64,000 bases of DNA from Rehmannia glutinosa (Eukaryota; Streptophyta; Magnoliopsida; Lamiales; Orobanchaceae): contig CM071930.1 of the NCBI GenBank assembly GCA_016081115.2, positions 37,113,335 through 37,177,334 of the forward strand, read 5' to 3'. Of this stretch, positions 9,102-19,121 are shown piece by piece. The notes beneath the pieces are model-generated. The model was given only the letters and a program-made list of their open reading frames with translations. It ran no database searches and was not told the origin of the DNA. The position numbers and the translations under genes are program-made. How positions within the stretch are numbered: position 1 is the stretch's first letter; each line of letters begins with the position of its first letter.

Positions 9102-9313
9102 GTGTTCTTGTGGTAAGAACACACTTGGGTGAACTAGGTGTTAGGTGTAAGAAGATTGTGGTAATCTTCTTGTTGAGGTGTTGAAGAGTGTGGTGCTCTT
9201 CAAGGGTGAAGATTGTGGTAATCTTCACAAGGTGCCGTTGGAGATTGTGGTAATCTTCAAGTGAGATTGTGGTAATCTCAAAGGTGGTGTTGAAGAAGAG
9301 TGTGGTGCTCTTC
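9102..9313 (+). repeat. Array of seven GTGGT-loop hairpins in the R region of B
   Basis: Seven stem-loops of 7-9 bp, all with loop GTGGT, lie at 9102-9122, 9149-9171, 9181-9203, 9206-9228, 9238-9260, 9262-9280 and 9295-9313. The stems differ in sequence (for example GTGTTCTT with AAGAACAC, AAGAAGATT with AATCTTCTT, GTGAAGATT with AATCTTCAC) but stay paired. The few imperfect positions are G-U wobbles. The same array is present in the 3' LTR at 15437-15648. Confidence 0.88.
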
Positions 9314-9579
9314 AAGGTGTTGGTGTAAGATTTTGTTGTAATAATTTTGGTAATTATTAATAAAATCTTTTTCTTTCGAAATCCATCCCGGATATCTTTG
9401 GGGTGGTAGAGGATTAGGCCCTAGGTGGGTTGAACCTCTTTAAATCGACGCGTGTTGCTTACATTCCGCACCTTTATATTTGTCTTTGAGCATTCAATTC
9501 GAAAAAGAGGGATAAATTGAAAAGATGGAGATAATCTATTCACCCCCTCTAGATTATCGTAGCCGCTTGGACTTACAAG

Positions 9580-9591
9580 TGGTATCGAGCC
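9580..9591 (+). promoter_or_regulatory. Primer binding site of copia B (tRNA-iMet)
   Basis: TGGTATCGAGCC starts two bases after the LTR end. It matches the initiator-Met tRNA complement TGGTATCAGAGCC except for one missing base. Confidence 0.85.
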
Positions 9592-9598
9592 AAACTCT

Positions 9599-10660
9599 TT
9601 GGTAAGCTCGTTTCACATCACGAGTGAAGAGAAACGATCGTCGAAACTCTACGAACGAAACTCAACTTTCCAAGCACCTCCACCACCAAGCCACCTCGGT
9701 TTGATTCCAAAAATTTTATATTTTGGAAAGAAAGAATGGAATGCTATTTACAAGGTTGCGGGTTCGATATTTGGAACACCGTCATCAATGGAGAATCCAT
9801 TCCGATGAAAGATACACCACACACCTCAAAAGGCTTCAAAAAGCTCAATGATGAAGAGAAGAAAATCATCTCCTTAAATGGTAAAGCTCTTAATATTTTA
9901 CATTGTTCACTTACCACTTTGGAATTTGATCATGTTGTAGGTATTCGGTCGGCACATGAAGTATGGCAAAATTAGAAGCCATCTATGAAGTATATGCAAA
10001 TGAAAGGAGCAACTCAAAAGCATCTACTTCACAAATGGATACAACATCAAATTCAACAACATGGTATAAGCCTTCTACAACCTCCCATGATGAACAAGTT
10101 GAACAATGCCTCATGGGCTCGAAGAAGAAAACGAGGTAAGTTCTAAACCCTCTACTTCTTATGACAATGAATTGCAAAATGAATATAGTGACTTGCAAAA
10201 TGATTATGATGAGCTACAAGATGAATTCCAAAACTTACTTGTTAAATACAAAAATTTGAAAAAGGAATTCATTGTTTTAAAGAATGATAAGGATAGTTTA
10301 TTTACTTCCTATGAATCACTATCATGTGCTCACACCACCACTCTTGACAAGGTTAGAAACCTTGAGAAAGAAAATAGTACTCTTGTTGAGGATATAAATT
10401 GCTTGAAAAATGATTTATCTAAATCCAACTTGAGTACCGATAAGATGACCAATATTGTTGATTGTTGTGATAATTGAAACTAGAACTTGATCATAAGCCT
10501 AAGGGTGTCAATCACATGAAAAGGAATCAAGTCTCTAAGCACGTTGGTCATTATGCTCCTAGAATTATTACATGCTTTTATTGCGGTAAAAAGGGTCATA
10601 CGGTAAATACTTGTCGGGCTAGAAATAGCTCCGAGTTATTGTTGGAGACCTAAAAGTCTC
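9599..10660 (+). pseudogene. Gag remnant of copia B
   Basis: Fragments of the UBN2 gag are at 9599-9975 (ECYLQGCGFDIWN, NGKALNILHCSL, AHEVWQN) in two frames. A large internal deletion follows near 9980-10105. The coiled-coil part then runs 10106-10477 (YKNLKKEF, LNKDK-type heptads), and a CCHC knuckle CFYCGKKGHTVNTC lies at about 10569-10610. The order is the same as in copia C. No intact Gag can be made. Confidence 0.8.
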
Positions 10661-10769
10661 AAGACTAATCCCAAAGGACCCAAACACATAAGGGTACCAC
10701 AAAACAATGTCATATTAGGTACCGTGAAATAATGATCGAAGAAAATTTATACCGCCAAGAAGACATCAA

Positions 10770-11043
10770 ATGACCGTTTCATTTGATCAAAGAAGGAGAA
10801 ACTATTTTCGACAAAGCCAATTTCCAAGAAGAGGGTATAATCAAAAATGGGAAGAACACAATCCTTGGAAATGGCAAAGACATCATCAACAAGATGATTT
10901 TCAAAGAAGAAGAGACTTTCAACAATGGGAAAGCAACAAACCTTGGAAATGGAGCAATCAAAGAAGTCATCATCAACAAAGTGACTTCTCGAGGGAAGAT
11001 ATCATCAACAATGGGAACGACACAACCCATGGAAATGGCGTAA
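10770..11043 (+). other. Purine-rich, GGAAATGG-repetitive segment of copia B
   Basis: Imperfect repeats built on AATGGGAA / CTTGGAAATGG / CATCATCAACAA recur four to five times. Because of the repeat composition all three plus-strand frames are almost open. One frame reads NPWKWQRHHQQ- and NKPWKWSNQRSHHQQ-like repeats. The corresponding position in copia C (about 2200-2280) is a short spacer with QHQAPRRGYG, so this may be an expanded Gag/PR linker. Confidence 0.6.
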
Positions 11044-12010
11044 TTGGTAACCCGTATCTCCCTATTTAAATATGCATTTTATTTTGTTATTATGCATGCT
11101 TTTATTTGTGTCTTAATTGCAAAATGAGTTTTCAAATATTTATTTTTTAATTAAGGTCTTCAATATATACTTGTGCTTTTAAAATATTTTTGAAAAAAAG
11201 ACCTTATATGATGTTTTTAAAACTCTTGTGCATTTTTGTAGACTAAAGTGTGTTATCATCTTTTATGAATTTTTATGGCATGAGCTTACTTGTGATATCT
11301 CTTAGCCTACACTTTTATCATTATGATTTGTGCTAGATATGTTTTAAGAATTGTGTAGGATTTACATATTTTCACAAATGGCCATTTACGTCATTATTTG
11401 TCAAGAAAGGCATAAATTATCGAGGTACGTTTACTTGTGTTATTCTTACTCTTATAAACTCGATATATGTATTGCCATGTGCCTATGTGCTTGTTTTTCA
11501 TAGTATTTCATACAAGTGCCATTAAGAGGATTTTTAGATTTTTTGAAAGGCACTATTCGATATTTGATTGCACATATTTGCCGTATCAACTCTTGTTCAA
11601 ATACTTCTTTTAAATAAGGTCTCAACTATATGCTTTCGGATTTTCAAATTTCAAAAGAGACCTTTTGTAGCTTTCTTAAGCTTATTTGAACTTGCATGAT
11701 TTATTAGACTCTTGATGATCTTCTAAATGCATAGTATGTGTTTATTGCTTCATGGTCTATATATATAGTGTCTATTTCTACTATGCTCTTATGCAAGATA
11801 TTTTTGTGATTGATGATTGAGGCATGTTTTTACACTTGGACTATTTTTTCTTGCTTATATAAGCGTGCCGGTAATGAGTTTGTTAAGTTGTGTAGATGAG
11901 AAATGAAGTACTCCAAATATTAGTTACCTCAAAATATTTGGATGTAAATGTTCTATTATGAACACCTTAGATCAATTGGATGGCCTATGATGATAGTGAT
12001 GAAGAAGACA
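11044..12010. other. Non-coding interior of copia B
   Basis: AT-rich, no ORF of interest. Where protease and integrase should lie, only short gene-like scraps remain. A segment at about 11420-11600 resembles 12662-12820 (both start CGAGGTA-GTTT and include GAAAGGCACT), suggesting an old internal duplication. Confidence 0.6.
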
Positions 12011-12013
12011 AAA

Positions 12014-12590
12014 AGGGTATTAGGAACAAACTCGATGACCAAGGCAACATTGTTCGAACTAAGGCGAGGTTAGTAGCTGGAAGGTATTTTCAAGAAGAAG
12101 GTAATTAATTTTGTTGTAACATTTGCACTCATAGCACATTTAGTAGCTATTTGCATTTTACTTGCCCATTCTTGTTTTAAAGAAAATTTCAAGCTTTACC
12201 AAATGGATGTTAAATCCAACTTTCTAAATGGTTTTATTCAAATATAAGTCTATCGAGTCTAAAATTTTAGGCCAAATGATTTTTATAAAAGGCCTTGTAC
12301 AATTGATAGACTTAGCTATTTTTGCAAAATGATTTTACAAAAGGTAAAGTTGATACTACACTTCTTGTTTTGAAAAAGGCAAGGTTGTTTACTTGTGCAA
12401 ATTTTTGTTGATAATATTTATGGTGCTACTAATGAATATTTGTGCAAGATATGTTTTTCTAAGTTGATACTAGGTGAGCTTGAGATGAGAATGATGGGGG
12501 AGCTCAATTTCTTGCTTGGACTACAAATTATTCAATGCCAAGAAGATGGTTATATAAGAACTCTTGAAGGAGTTAAGCATTGAAGGAAGA
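12014..12590 (+). pseudogene. Reverse transcriptase remnants of copia B
   Basis: Short matches to copia RT appear in order but in several frames: RNKLDDQGNIVRTKARLVA (about 12027), FKLYQMDVKSNFLNGF (about 12190), then QIFVDNIYGATNEYL (about 12396), where the catalytic YVDD has become FVDN. MGELNFLLGLQI (about 12494) follows. Everything after this, RNase H included, is missing. Product: none. The region documents that B derives from a full copia element of the C type. Confidence 0.8.
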
Positions 12591-14404
12591 AGAACCATCT
12601 CAACCTCTATGGCTAAAGATTGACAAAGGTTGAGAAAGGCATATCGGCCGACAAACAAATTCGAGGTATGTTTTCTTGTATTATTCCTATAGACTCGACA
12701 TTCCATATGCCTTATGTCTATATGCTCGACTTCAAAAACTATCCCAACGAATCTCATTAAAGTGCTATTAAAAGAAATTTTCAAATATTTGAAAGGCACT
12801 TCTTCTTATGACTTGTTGTATCCAAAGATTTAAAACGTTCTTATTTTTTTCGGGATAACAAGTTTGGTATCTATTATACGGTTATTCGTATTCAAAATTT
12901 GGTTCGTCATAATCGAACTAAACATATTGAGATTCGATATATTTTTTAAGGGATTGTGATTTTTAACAAAAACTTGAGATGTGTTTAATTCCGTCTCAAG
13001 GATAACTCGCGGACCTTTTTTTTATCGTTAACCGCCGAGTATTTTACCTCATTTCGAGCTTGATTATGACATAATGTATATTGAATGAGGTCTACGTTTG
13101 CATTTTGCACGTTTTTAAAACTTAGGGGCGAAAAATCGGATTTTTGGTTGAAAATTCGGATTTTGGAAAAACTAACAGACAGTGGGCTGAAAAGGTTGAG
13201 GGCAACCGGTCGCCCTCAACGTCGACCGGTCGCCCTCAACCTCGACCGGTCGCCCTAGGCTATAATTTGGATTAAAATGGTTCTCTTCTTGCATTCGTCA
13301 CTTTGACACATTTTGGCCATTTTTCGTCCCCTTTGCAAATTTCACACACAATTCACTTCAAATGAGTTTTGATGCATGAATTATATATTTTGGGGATTAT
13401 CTAGCTCGACTATCATCATCATTGCTCGTCTTTACCGATTGAATGGTAAGAATTTCACTATATTTAGCTCAATTGGGTTGAACCCTTGAGTTTGTGGCTT
13501 ATATGTATTTTTCTTGATGTGATTCATATATGTTTGTGATGAGCTTATTGATTGTTGATGAATGATATTTGTTAAATTGTATTTGGTGATGAAAAACTTG
13601 GCTTGATTTCATTTACAAGGGCTATATATAACTTTTTCTATTTTTGATGCCCACCAAGTGTTCGATAAAACGTTTCAATGAAAAATTCATCACCTACATG
13701 ACTCTCTCGATTTCAAAAGTCTCATATATTTATAGAGATCATGTTTTTGCAAATCAAATGATTTTTCATATGCTTCTACAAGTCGTATGATTCGACTCTT
13801 CTATTTGGTTTAAAAGCTTCAATGTTCAAATGGCTCGATACATCGGTTTACTTGAGCACTTTGATAAAAATATATGATGTATTTATCGTGCTAACATTCT
13901 CTTTGATGATTCCAAAGGGGGAGATATAGGTTATAAGCTCATTAGCTCATAAAAGCTAAGATAAGCTTAACGAAAAGAAGTTATAAGCTATGGCTTCATA
14001 AAGCCATAAGTTGTGGATCATATTTAGTCTACTTGGTGCATTATGGTTATGTATGAATCATGGTCCATTGGTTGTAGTATGGACTTACATACGGTTCTAA
14101 TGATGTATCTTTTGAGGGGAGCTTTTAAGTTATTGATACTTAAGCTCAATATCGAAAAGCTAAGATTTTAGCTTATGTTGAAGTTGCTTCTATATTACTC
14201 TTGTTGTGCATGTTGATAGGGGGCATTTGCTATATGTGTTTGAATATCTCTACTCCCATCCTTGTGTTTTTATTGCATGGAATGTTGTCACTCACAACGG
14301 ATAGTTCTTTTTTTGGTAAAATTGTTTTGTTTTCAAAATCGCCTCTCAAAATTGTTTTGTTTTCAAAATCGGCCTTGTCAAATTGTTTTGGTTTGTAATC
14401 ATCA
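12591..14404. other. Non-coding 3' interior of copia B
   Basis: AT-rich and without usable ORFs. The only distinct structure is a GC-rich triplet of the motif CCGGTCGCCCTCAAC at about 13199-13257 (three copies, about 20 bp apart), the same motif that clusters in the U3 of C and B. Confidence 0.6.
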
Positions 14405-14418
14405 AAAAGGGGGGAGAT
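14405..14418 (+). promoter_or_regulatory. Polypurine tract of copia B
   Basis: AAAAAGGGGGGAGA directly before the 3' LTR; it primes plus-strand DNA synthesis. Confidence 0.8.
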
Positions 14419-15914
14419 TGTTTGATAAATGGTTTTATCATGATTTTGATGATTTTATTTTATACCAAAACAATGGTTTTAAAGGTTGTCCAAATACTCC
14501 TAAATGATTTAAAATGGTTTTAATATTTTCCGAAGTATAACTTCAAGTTTTATTTTCGACAAAATTGGACAACACTTTTAATGATTTTTACATTAATGTA
14601 TTTTTACACCAAAACAATGTTTCTAAATGTTGTCCTAATACTCCCGATCGGTCTAAAATGTTTTCACTATTTTTCGGAGTATTTCTTGAAGTCTATTTTC
14701 GATATAAAATTGGACAACACTTTTGTTTTGAGGTCAACCCGTCGATAGTATAGGCAACCCGCACTGAAAGTTGAGAAAAATAGAAAACTTCATGTTTGCG
14801 AGAAAAATGGTCAGGGCAACCAGGTCGCCCTATAGGGCAACCGGTGGGCGTCGACCGTCGACCCCTTGGGCGGCCGTGCACTGGAGCAAAAATTGAAACA
14901 GAACATTTGCCCTTCGTTTTTGAAGTTGTGCGACCGGTTGAAGTAAAGGGACGACGGTCGAACCCTACGTCGACCCGGTCGCCCTGTGTAAATTTATATT
15001 CTCATTTTCAAACGTCTATTTTGTGCGACCGTCGCTTCTTTAGTTTGACATGACAAAAATGTAACCGTTGTGCAGCAGACATATTTCCTTAATTTGTGGG
15101 ATTGATTTCTAACAGCTCTTTTCTTCAATTGTCTTGCAATTTTTTACAGAATTCATGTCCCCAAGAGGAGCCTATCATGTACAAGACATCTTCTATAAAT
15201 AGAGGAAGAATTGAAGCAACACAACAAGAGAGAAAACTACAACACAACAAGATACACTCAAGAATACACTTGTTCTTACATTGTCTTATTTCTTGTTGTA
15301 ATTTGCCTAGCTATTCACTTTCACATTCTTGAGGTCTAGGCTATTCTTGATTACACTTGCACTCTATTGTATTATCAATTATCGAGTTGTAATCTTGAAT
15401 TTGTGGTCGTCATTCAAACACAAGATATCCTTGTGAGTGTTCTTGTGGTAAGAACACACTTGGGTGAACTAGGTGTTAGGTGTAAGAAGATTGTGGTAAT
15501 CTTCTTGTTGAGGTGTTGAAGAGTGTGGTGCTCTTCAAGGGTGAAGATTGTGGTAATCTTCACAAGGTGCCGTTGGAGATTGTGGTAATCTTCAAGTGAG
15601 ATTGTGGTAATCTCAAAGGTGGTGTTGAAGAAGAGTGTGGTGCTCTTCAAGGTGTTGGTGTAAGATTTTGTTGTAATAATTTTGGTAATTATTAATAAAA
15701 TCTTTTTCTCTTTCAAATCCATCCGGATATCTTTGGGGTGGTAGAGGATTAGGCCCTAGGTGGGTTGAACCTCTTTAAATCGACGCGTGTTGCTTACATT
15801 CCGCACCTTTATATTTGTCTTTGAGCATTCAATTCGAAAAAAGAGGGATAAATTGAAAAGATGGAGATAATCTATTCACCCCCCTCTAGATTATCGTAGC
15901 CGCTTGGACTTACA
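14419..15914 (+). repeat. 3' LTR of copia B
   Basis: 1496 bp with the same layout as 8099-9577: TATA at 15194-15201 and hairpin array at 15437-15648. It is followed by the ACATT target copy. Confidence 0.93.
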
Positions 15915-16598
15915 ACATTTTCTAAGAAATATATTTTTATAGTGACTTAAAATGTAATCAATTATGATGATTTAAAATGTTATATAATTTATATCTCTCT
16001 AATAAATACAATACTATAATCTAAAAAGTTTAAAATTTTGGTGACTTAAATGTGACAAATAATTGAAACTTTATGCAAATAATTATAAAGATGAATTTGT
16101 TGAATTTTGAGATTCCAACTTATCTCACGCACAAACATTGAACATCAAATCGCGTTTTATCATTATTTATATTTATTTAATTTGTTTGACAAAAATCAAA
16201 AGGTATTAAGAAAATATTCATTATATAGTGTTTATCATTCTACATTGTAGTTTTTTGTTTCTATTTTCATTTTAGAAATGAGTTTTTGCACATATTTTTG
16301 TTTTAACTCTATTGCAGTAAGTACGTTCTTAAAGTTTCAAAGCCTTTGACGATAATGATGATGTTTGATTATATTTGAATTTTAAGACTTTTATCCTTGT
16401 AATGCAACATAAAAAAATTGTGTAATTTAGTTTTGCATATTTAGTTTGATTGTTATATTATACATGCTTTAGTATAAAAATTAGATTTAAATAAAAAAAA
16501 ATAATTTTTTTGGCTTGTAGCACGTTAGTGGCCCGTTTAGCCCGAAGTCCGTTAGGGATGGCCTTATAGGGCTAGGGCCAGCCCGTTTAACATCTCTA

Positions 16599-16922
16599 AT
16601 TCTTAATAAGATCCCACACAAAAGTAAAAACGAAACTCCATATGAGTTATGGAAGGGACGTAAACCGTCATATAAATACCTCAAAGTGTGGGGGTGTTTG
16701 GCTAAAGTCGAAGTACCTAAGCCAAAACAAGTTAGAATCGGTCCGAAGACGATCGATTGTGCTTTCATTGGATATGCTAACAATAGTAGTGCATATTGCT
16801 TTTTAGTGCACAAGTCAGCTATTCCTGATATAAATGAAGGCATGAATCAAGGAATGATATATTCTTCGAGAATATCTTTCCGAACAAAGAACGGAAAGAA
16901 GAAAGTTCGAGTAAAACGAACT
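16599..16922 (+). pseudogene. Integrase C-terminal part of copia A (after the insertion)
   Basis: The frame continues from 7431 with ILNKIPHK, then ETPYELWKGRKPSYKYLKVWGCLAKV and IDCAFIGYANNSSAYCFL, the classic C-terminal segment of copia integrase. An open stretch runs 16686-16925. It ends in a basic tail and a stop, then a frame change leads to the linker before RT. Confidence 0.85.
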
Positions 16923-17077
16923 TGATGATCGCAAGGTTACCTCAAAGTGATGATGAAGAGGAACCAAGACACAGTAAAAAGACAAAAGTGGCTAAGTCTT
17001 TTGGTCCTGATTTTCTAACTTATATGTTAGAAAACGAACCCAGAACTATTCAAGAAACATTGTCTAGTCCAGAAGCT

Positions 17078-17757
17078 CCTCTCTGAAAAGAAGCTATCAA
17101 TAATGAGATAGATTCCATCATGCAAAATCACACTTGGGAGTTAGTTTATCTCCCACCGGGTTGCAAACCTTTGGGATGCAAGTGGATCCTTAAAAGGAAG
17201 TATAAAGCAGATGGATCTATTGACAAATACACAACCCGTTTGGTAGCTAAAGGGTTTAGACAAAAGGAGGGATATGACTTCTTCGATACATATTCTCCTG
17301 TCACGAGGATTACGTCCATTCGTGTTCTCATTGCTATTTGACCTTGCATAACTTTGAGATACATCAAATGGACGTTAAGACGCTTCTTGAATGGTGAACT
17401 TGAGGAGGAGATCTATATGGAACAACCCGAGGGTACGTTGCACCTGGTCAAGAGCGAAAGGTGTGTAAACTTGTTAAGTCACTTTATGGACTAAAACAAG
17501 CACCTAAGCAATGGCACGAAAAGTTTGACTCGACTATGAAGTCAAACGGTTTCAAGATCAACGAATGTGACAAGTGTGTCTGCATTAAAGGTACTAAAAA
17601 TGATTACGTCATAATATGCCTTTATGTAAATGATATGTTGATTATGGGTAGTAGTCATGATTTAATCATGAATACTAAGAACATGTTAAAGAAGAACTTT
17701 GACATGAAAGATATGGGATTATCTTGTTATATTAAGGATTAAAATCTCTAGAACTTC
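17078..17757 (+). pseudogene. Reverse transcriptase of copia A (catalytic Asp lost)
   Basis: The first part (17120-17341) has HTWELVYLPPGCKPLGCKW, ARLVAKGF-type TTRLVAKGFRQKEG and TYSPVTRITSIRVLIAI, then a TGA. The middle part (17461-17742) has LVKSLYGLKQAPKQWHEKF and the active-site box LYVNDMLIMGSS. The codon at 17629-17631 is AAT, so YVDD is YVND and one of the two metal-binding Asp residues is missing. A frame break near 17345-17400 splits the fingers/palm region. Non-functional. Confidence 0.85.
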
Positions 17758-18520
17758 AGATGGAATTGTCTTGTCACAATCTCATTATGTCAAAAGCTTA
17801 CTTAGAAAGTTTAATGCTTTTGATAGTCCTTCGGCTAAGACACCTGTAGATCTAAGTCCACACTTGGCCAATAATAGAGGCGAACCAGTTTCTCAGCTGG
17901 AATATGCAAGGGTAATTGGCAGTCTGGTGTACTTAACGAATTGTACACGTCCAGACATTGCATATTCAGTGAGTAAACTAAGTAGGTTCACAAGTAACCC
18001 GAGTACGGATCACTGGAAAGCCGTGACAAGGGTACTTAGATATTTAAAGTATACCATGAACCATGGAATACTTTATATGAGATATCCGGCGATATTAGAA
18101 GGATCTTTGTGATGCCAATTGGATATCGAGACACAAAAGACTCCAAGTCCACAAGTGGATTTATTTTCACAATAGGTGGAGGAGCGGTGTCATGGAAGTC
18201 TTCTAAGCAGACGTGCATAGCTCGATCCACTATGGAATCCGAGTTCATTGCTTTGGACAAAGTGGAGAAGTTTGAATGGCTTAGAAACTTCTTAGAGGAT
18301 ATTCCTTGTTGGAATAAGCCCGCACTTCTTTGTGATGATACATCTTTGTGATAGTCAATCAAGAATTGGGAGGGCACAAAGTAGTATGTATAATGGTAAG
18401 TCAGACATATACGTCGGAGACACAATACCATTAGGCAGTTGATTTCGAATGGGGTTATTTCGGTTGACTACGTGAAGTCAAAAGGAAAACATTGCGGATT
18501 TGCTTACAAAAGGCATAAAT
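17758..18520 (+). pseudogene. RT connection and RNase H of copia A
   Basis: 17771-18112 carries YARVIGSLVYLTNCTRPDIAYSVSKLSRF, the conserved segment before RNase H. 18109-18351 carries KDSKSTSGFIFTIGGGAVSWKSSKQ and STMESEFIALD, the RNase H core with the catalytic Glu. A frame change separates the two parts, and a stop at 18349-18351 ends the open part before the final HIDIRYHF-type segment. RNase H removes the RNA template during cDNA synthesis. Confidence 0.8.
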
Positions 18521-19121
18521 TGAGATTAATTGTATAAATCTGTTATGGGGAATGTGTTTAAAATCCACAACTTAAAGAATGTTCATAGCAGTAACCCAAC
18601 CTTGTGAATTGGAGATCCCAAAACCTTGGTTCAATGGGACAACTAAGTTATGAATATTCAGTTGAACACTTGGAAAATGTGTTAGCTCATTCTCGAAACA
18701 TCCAAGTGAATGAAAACCTGCTAAATATGGTGAGGTTAAGTTTAAGACTTTTAATAATTCCTATACCGAAAGGTGGAGTATGGCAAGATACTATTCCAAA
18801 GGAGATCACCTATATAAGTAAGAAGTAATGGCCGCTTCAAATAAACACTTATGAATCTAAGATATGGTCCAGGGCTGAAATGGACACAACGTGAGAACAA
18901 CAAGTGTTAGAATTGTTATTGTGTAAGTACTGTTGTCTCGGTTTACACAAACGGTTGAGTAGTTCAAGACATCGCGTCACTAAACAGCTAGTAAATCCGT
19001 TAGTATTTTACTAAGGAAGGTTCAAAACCACAAGCTACCTATCCTGATGCAATAATGATTCGCCGAGACTTTCAAGCGAATCTGCATACACGCATGCATT
19101 AATTTCACTCATGTGGGGGAT
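18521..19121 (+). other. 3' untranslated interior and polypurine tract of copia A
   Basis: No coding signal. The tract ATGTGGGGGATT at 19110-19121 lies directly before the LTR start TGTTGGAAT at 19122 and is the likely plus-strand primer. Confidence 0.7.

Larger units (their letters stand above)
8099..9577 (+). repeat. 5' LTR of copia B
   Basis: 1479 bp. U3 includes an ACCGGT/CGACCG-rich cluster (about 8410-8650). The TATA box is at 8859-8866, the hairpin array at 9102-9313, AATAAA at 9359-9364, and U5 ends in CTTACA. It is nearly identical to the 3' LTR outside the GC-rich cluster, where short indels concentrate. Confidence 0.93.
8099..15914 (+). mobile_element. Copia element B, complete but internally deleted
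   Basis: Two LTRs (8099-9577 and 14419-15914) start TGTTTGAT and end GGACTTACA. They are flanked by the 5-bp duplication ACATT (8094-8098 and 15915-15919). The PBS and PPT are present. The interior keeps gag remnants and RT fragments, but no protease or integrase. B would therefore depend on another element's enzymes. It is related to copia C by LTR termini, hairpin array, gag and RT. Confidence 0.93.
7843..16598. mobile_element. hAT1, non-autonomous hAT element (split by copia B)
   Basis: Both ends carry the perfect 17-bp inverted repeat TAGAGATGTTAAACGGG (7843-7859 and 16582-16598), followed by GGCCCG-rich subterminal sequence, as in plant hAT elements. Without copia B it is about 930 bp (7843-8098 plus 15920-16598), AT-rich inside, with no transposase. 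The right flank ATTCTTAA (16599-16606) repeats ATTCTTA at 7425, giving 7 of the 8 bases of a hAT-size duplication. The left copy is separated from the terminus by the 411-bp segment. Confidence 0.75.

Noticed and set aside
9102..9313. The regular repeats could be taken for a CRISPR array.
   Set aside because: The units are hairpins of varying stem with a fixed loop, unequal spacing and no unique spacers, inside a plant LTR.
9079..9315. A minus-strand ORF of 78 codons (and its copy at 15414-15722).
   Set aside because: It is produced by the repetitive hairpin array read in antisense. It has no start context or similarity and lies inside an LTR.
10783..11043. Three overlapping plus-strand ORFs as possible overlapping genes.
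   Set aside because: The stop-poor composition follows from a purine-rich tandem repeat; no frame shows a domain.
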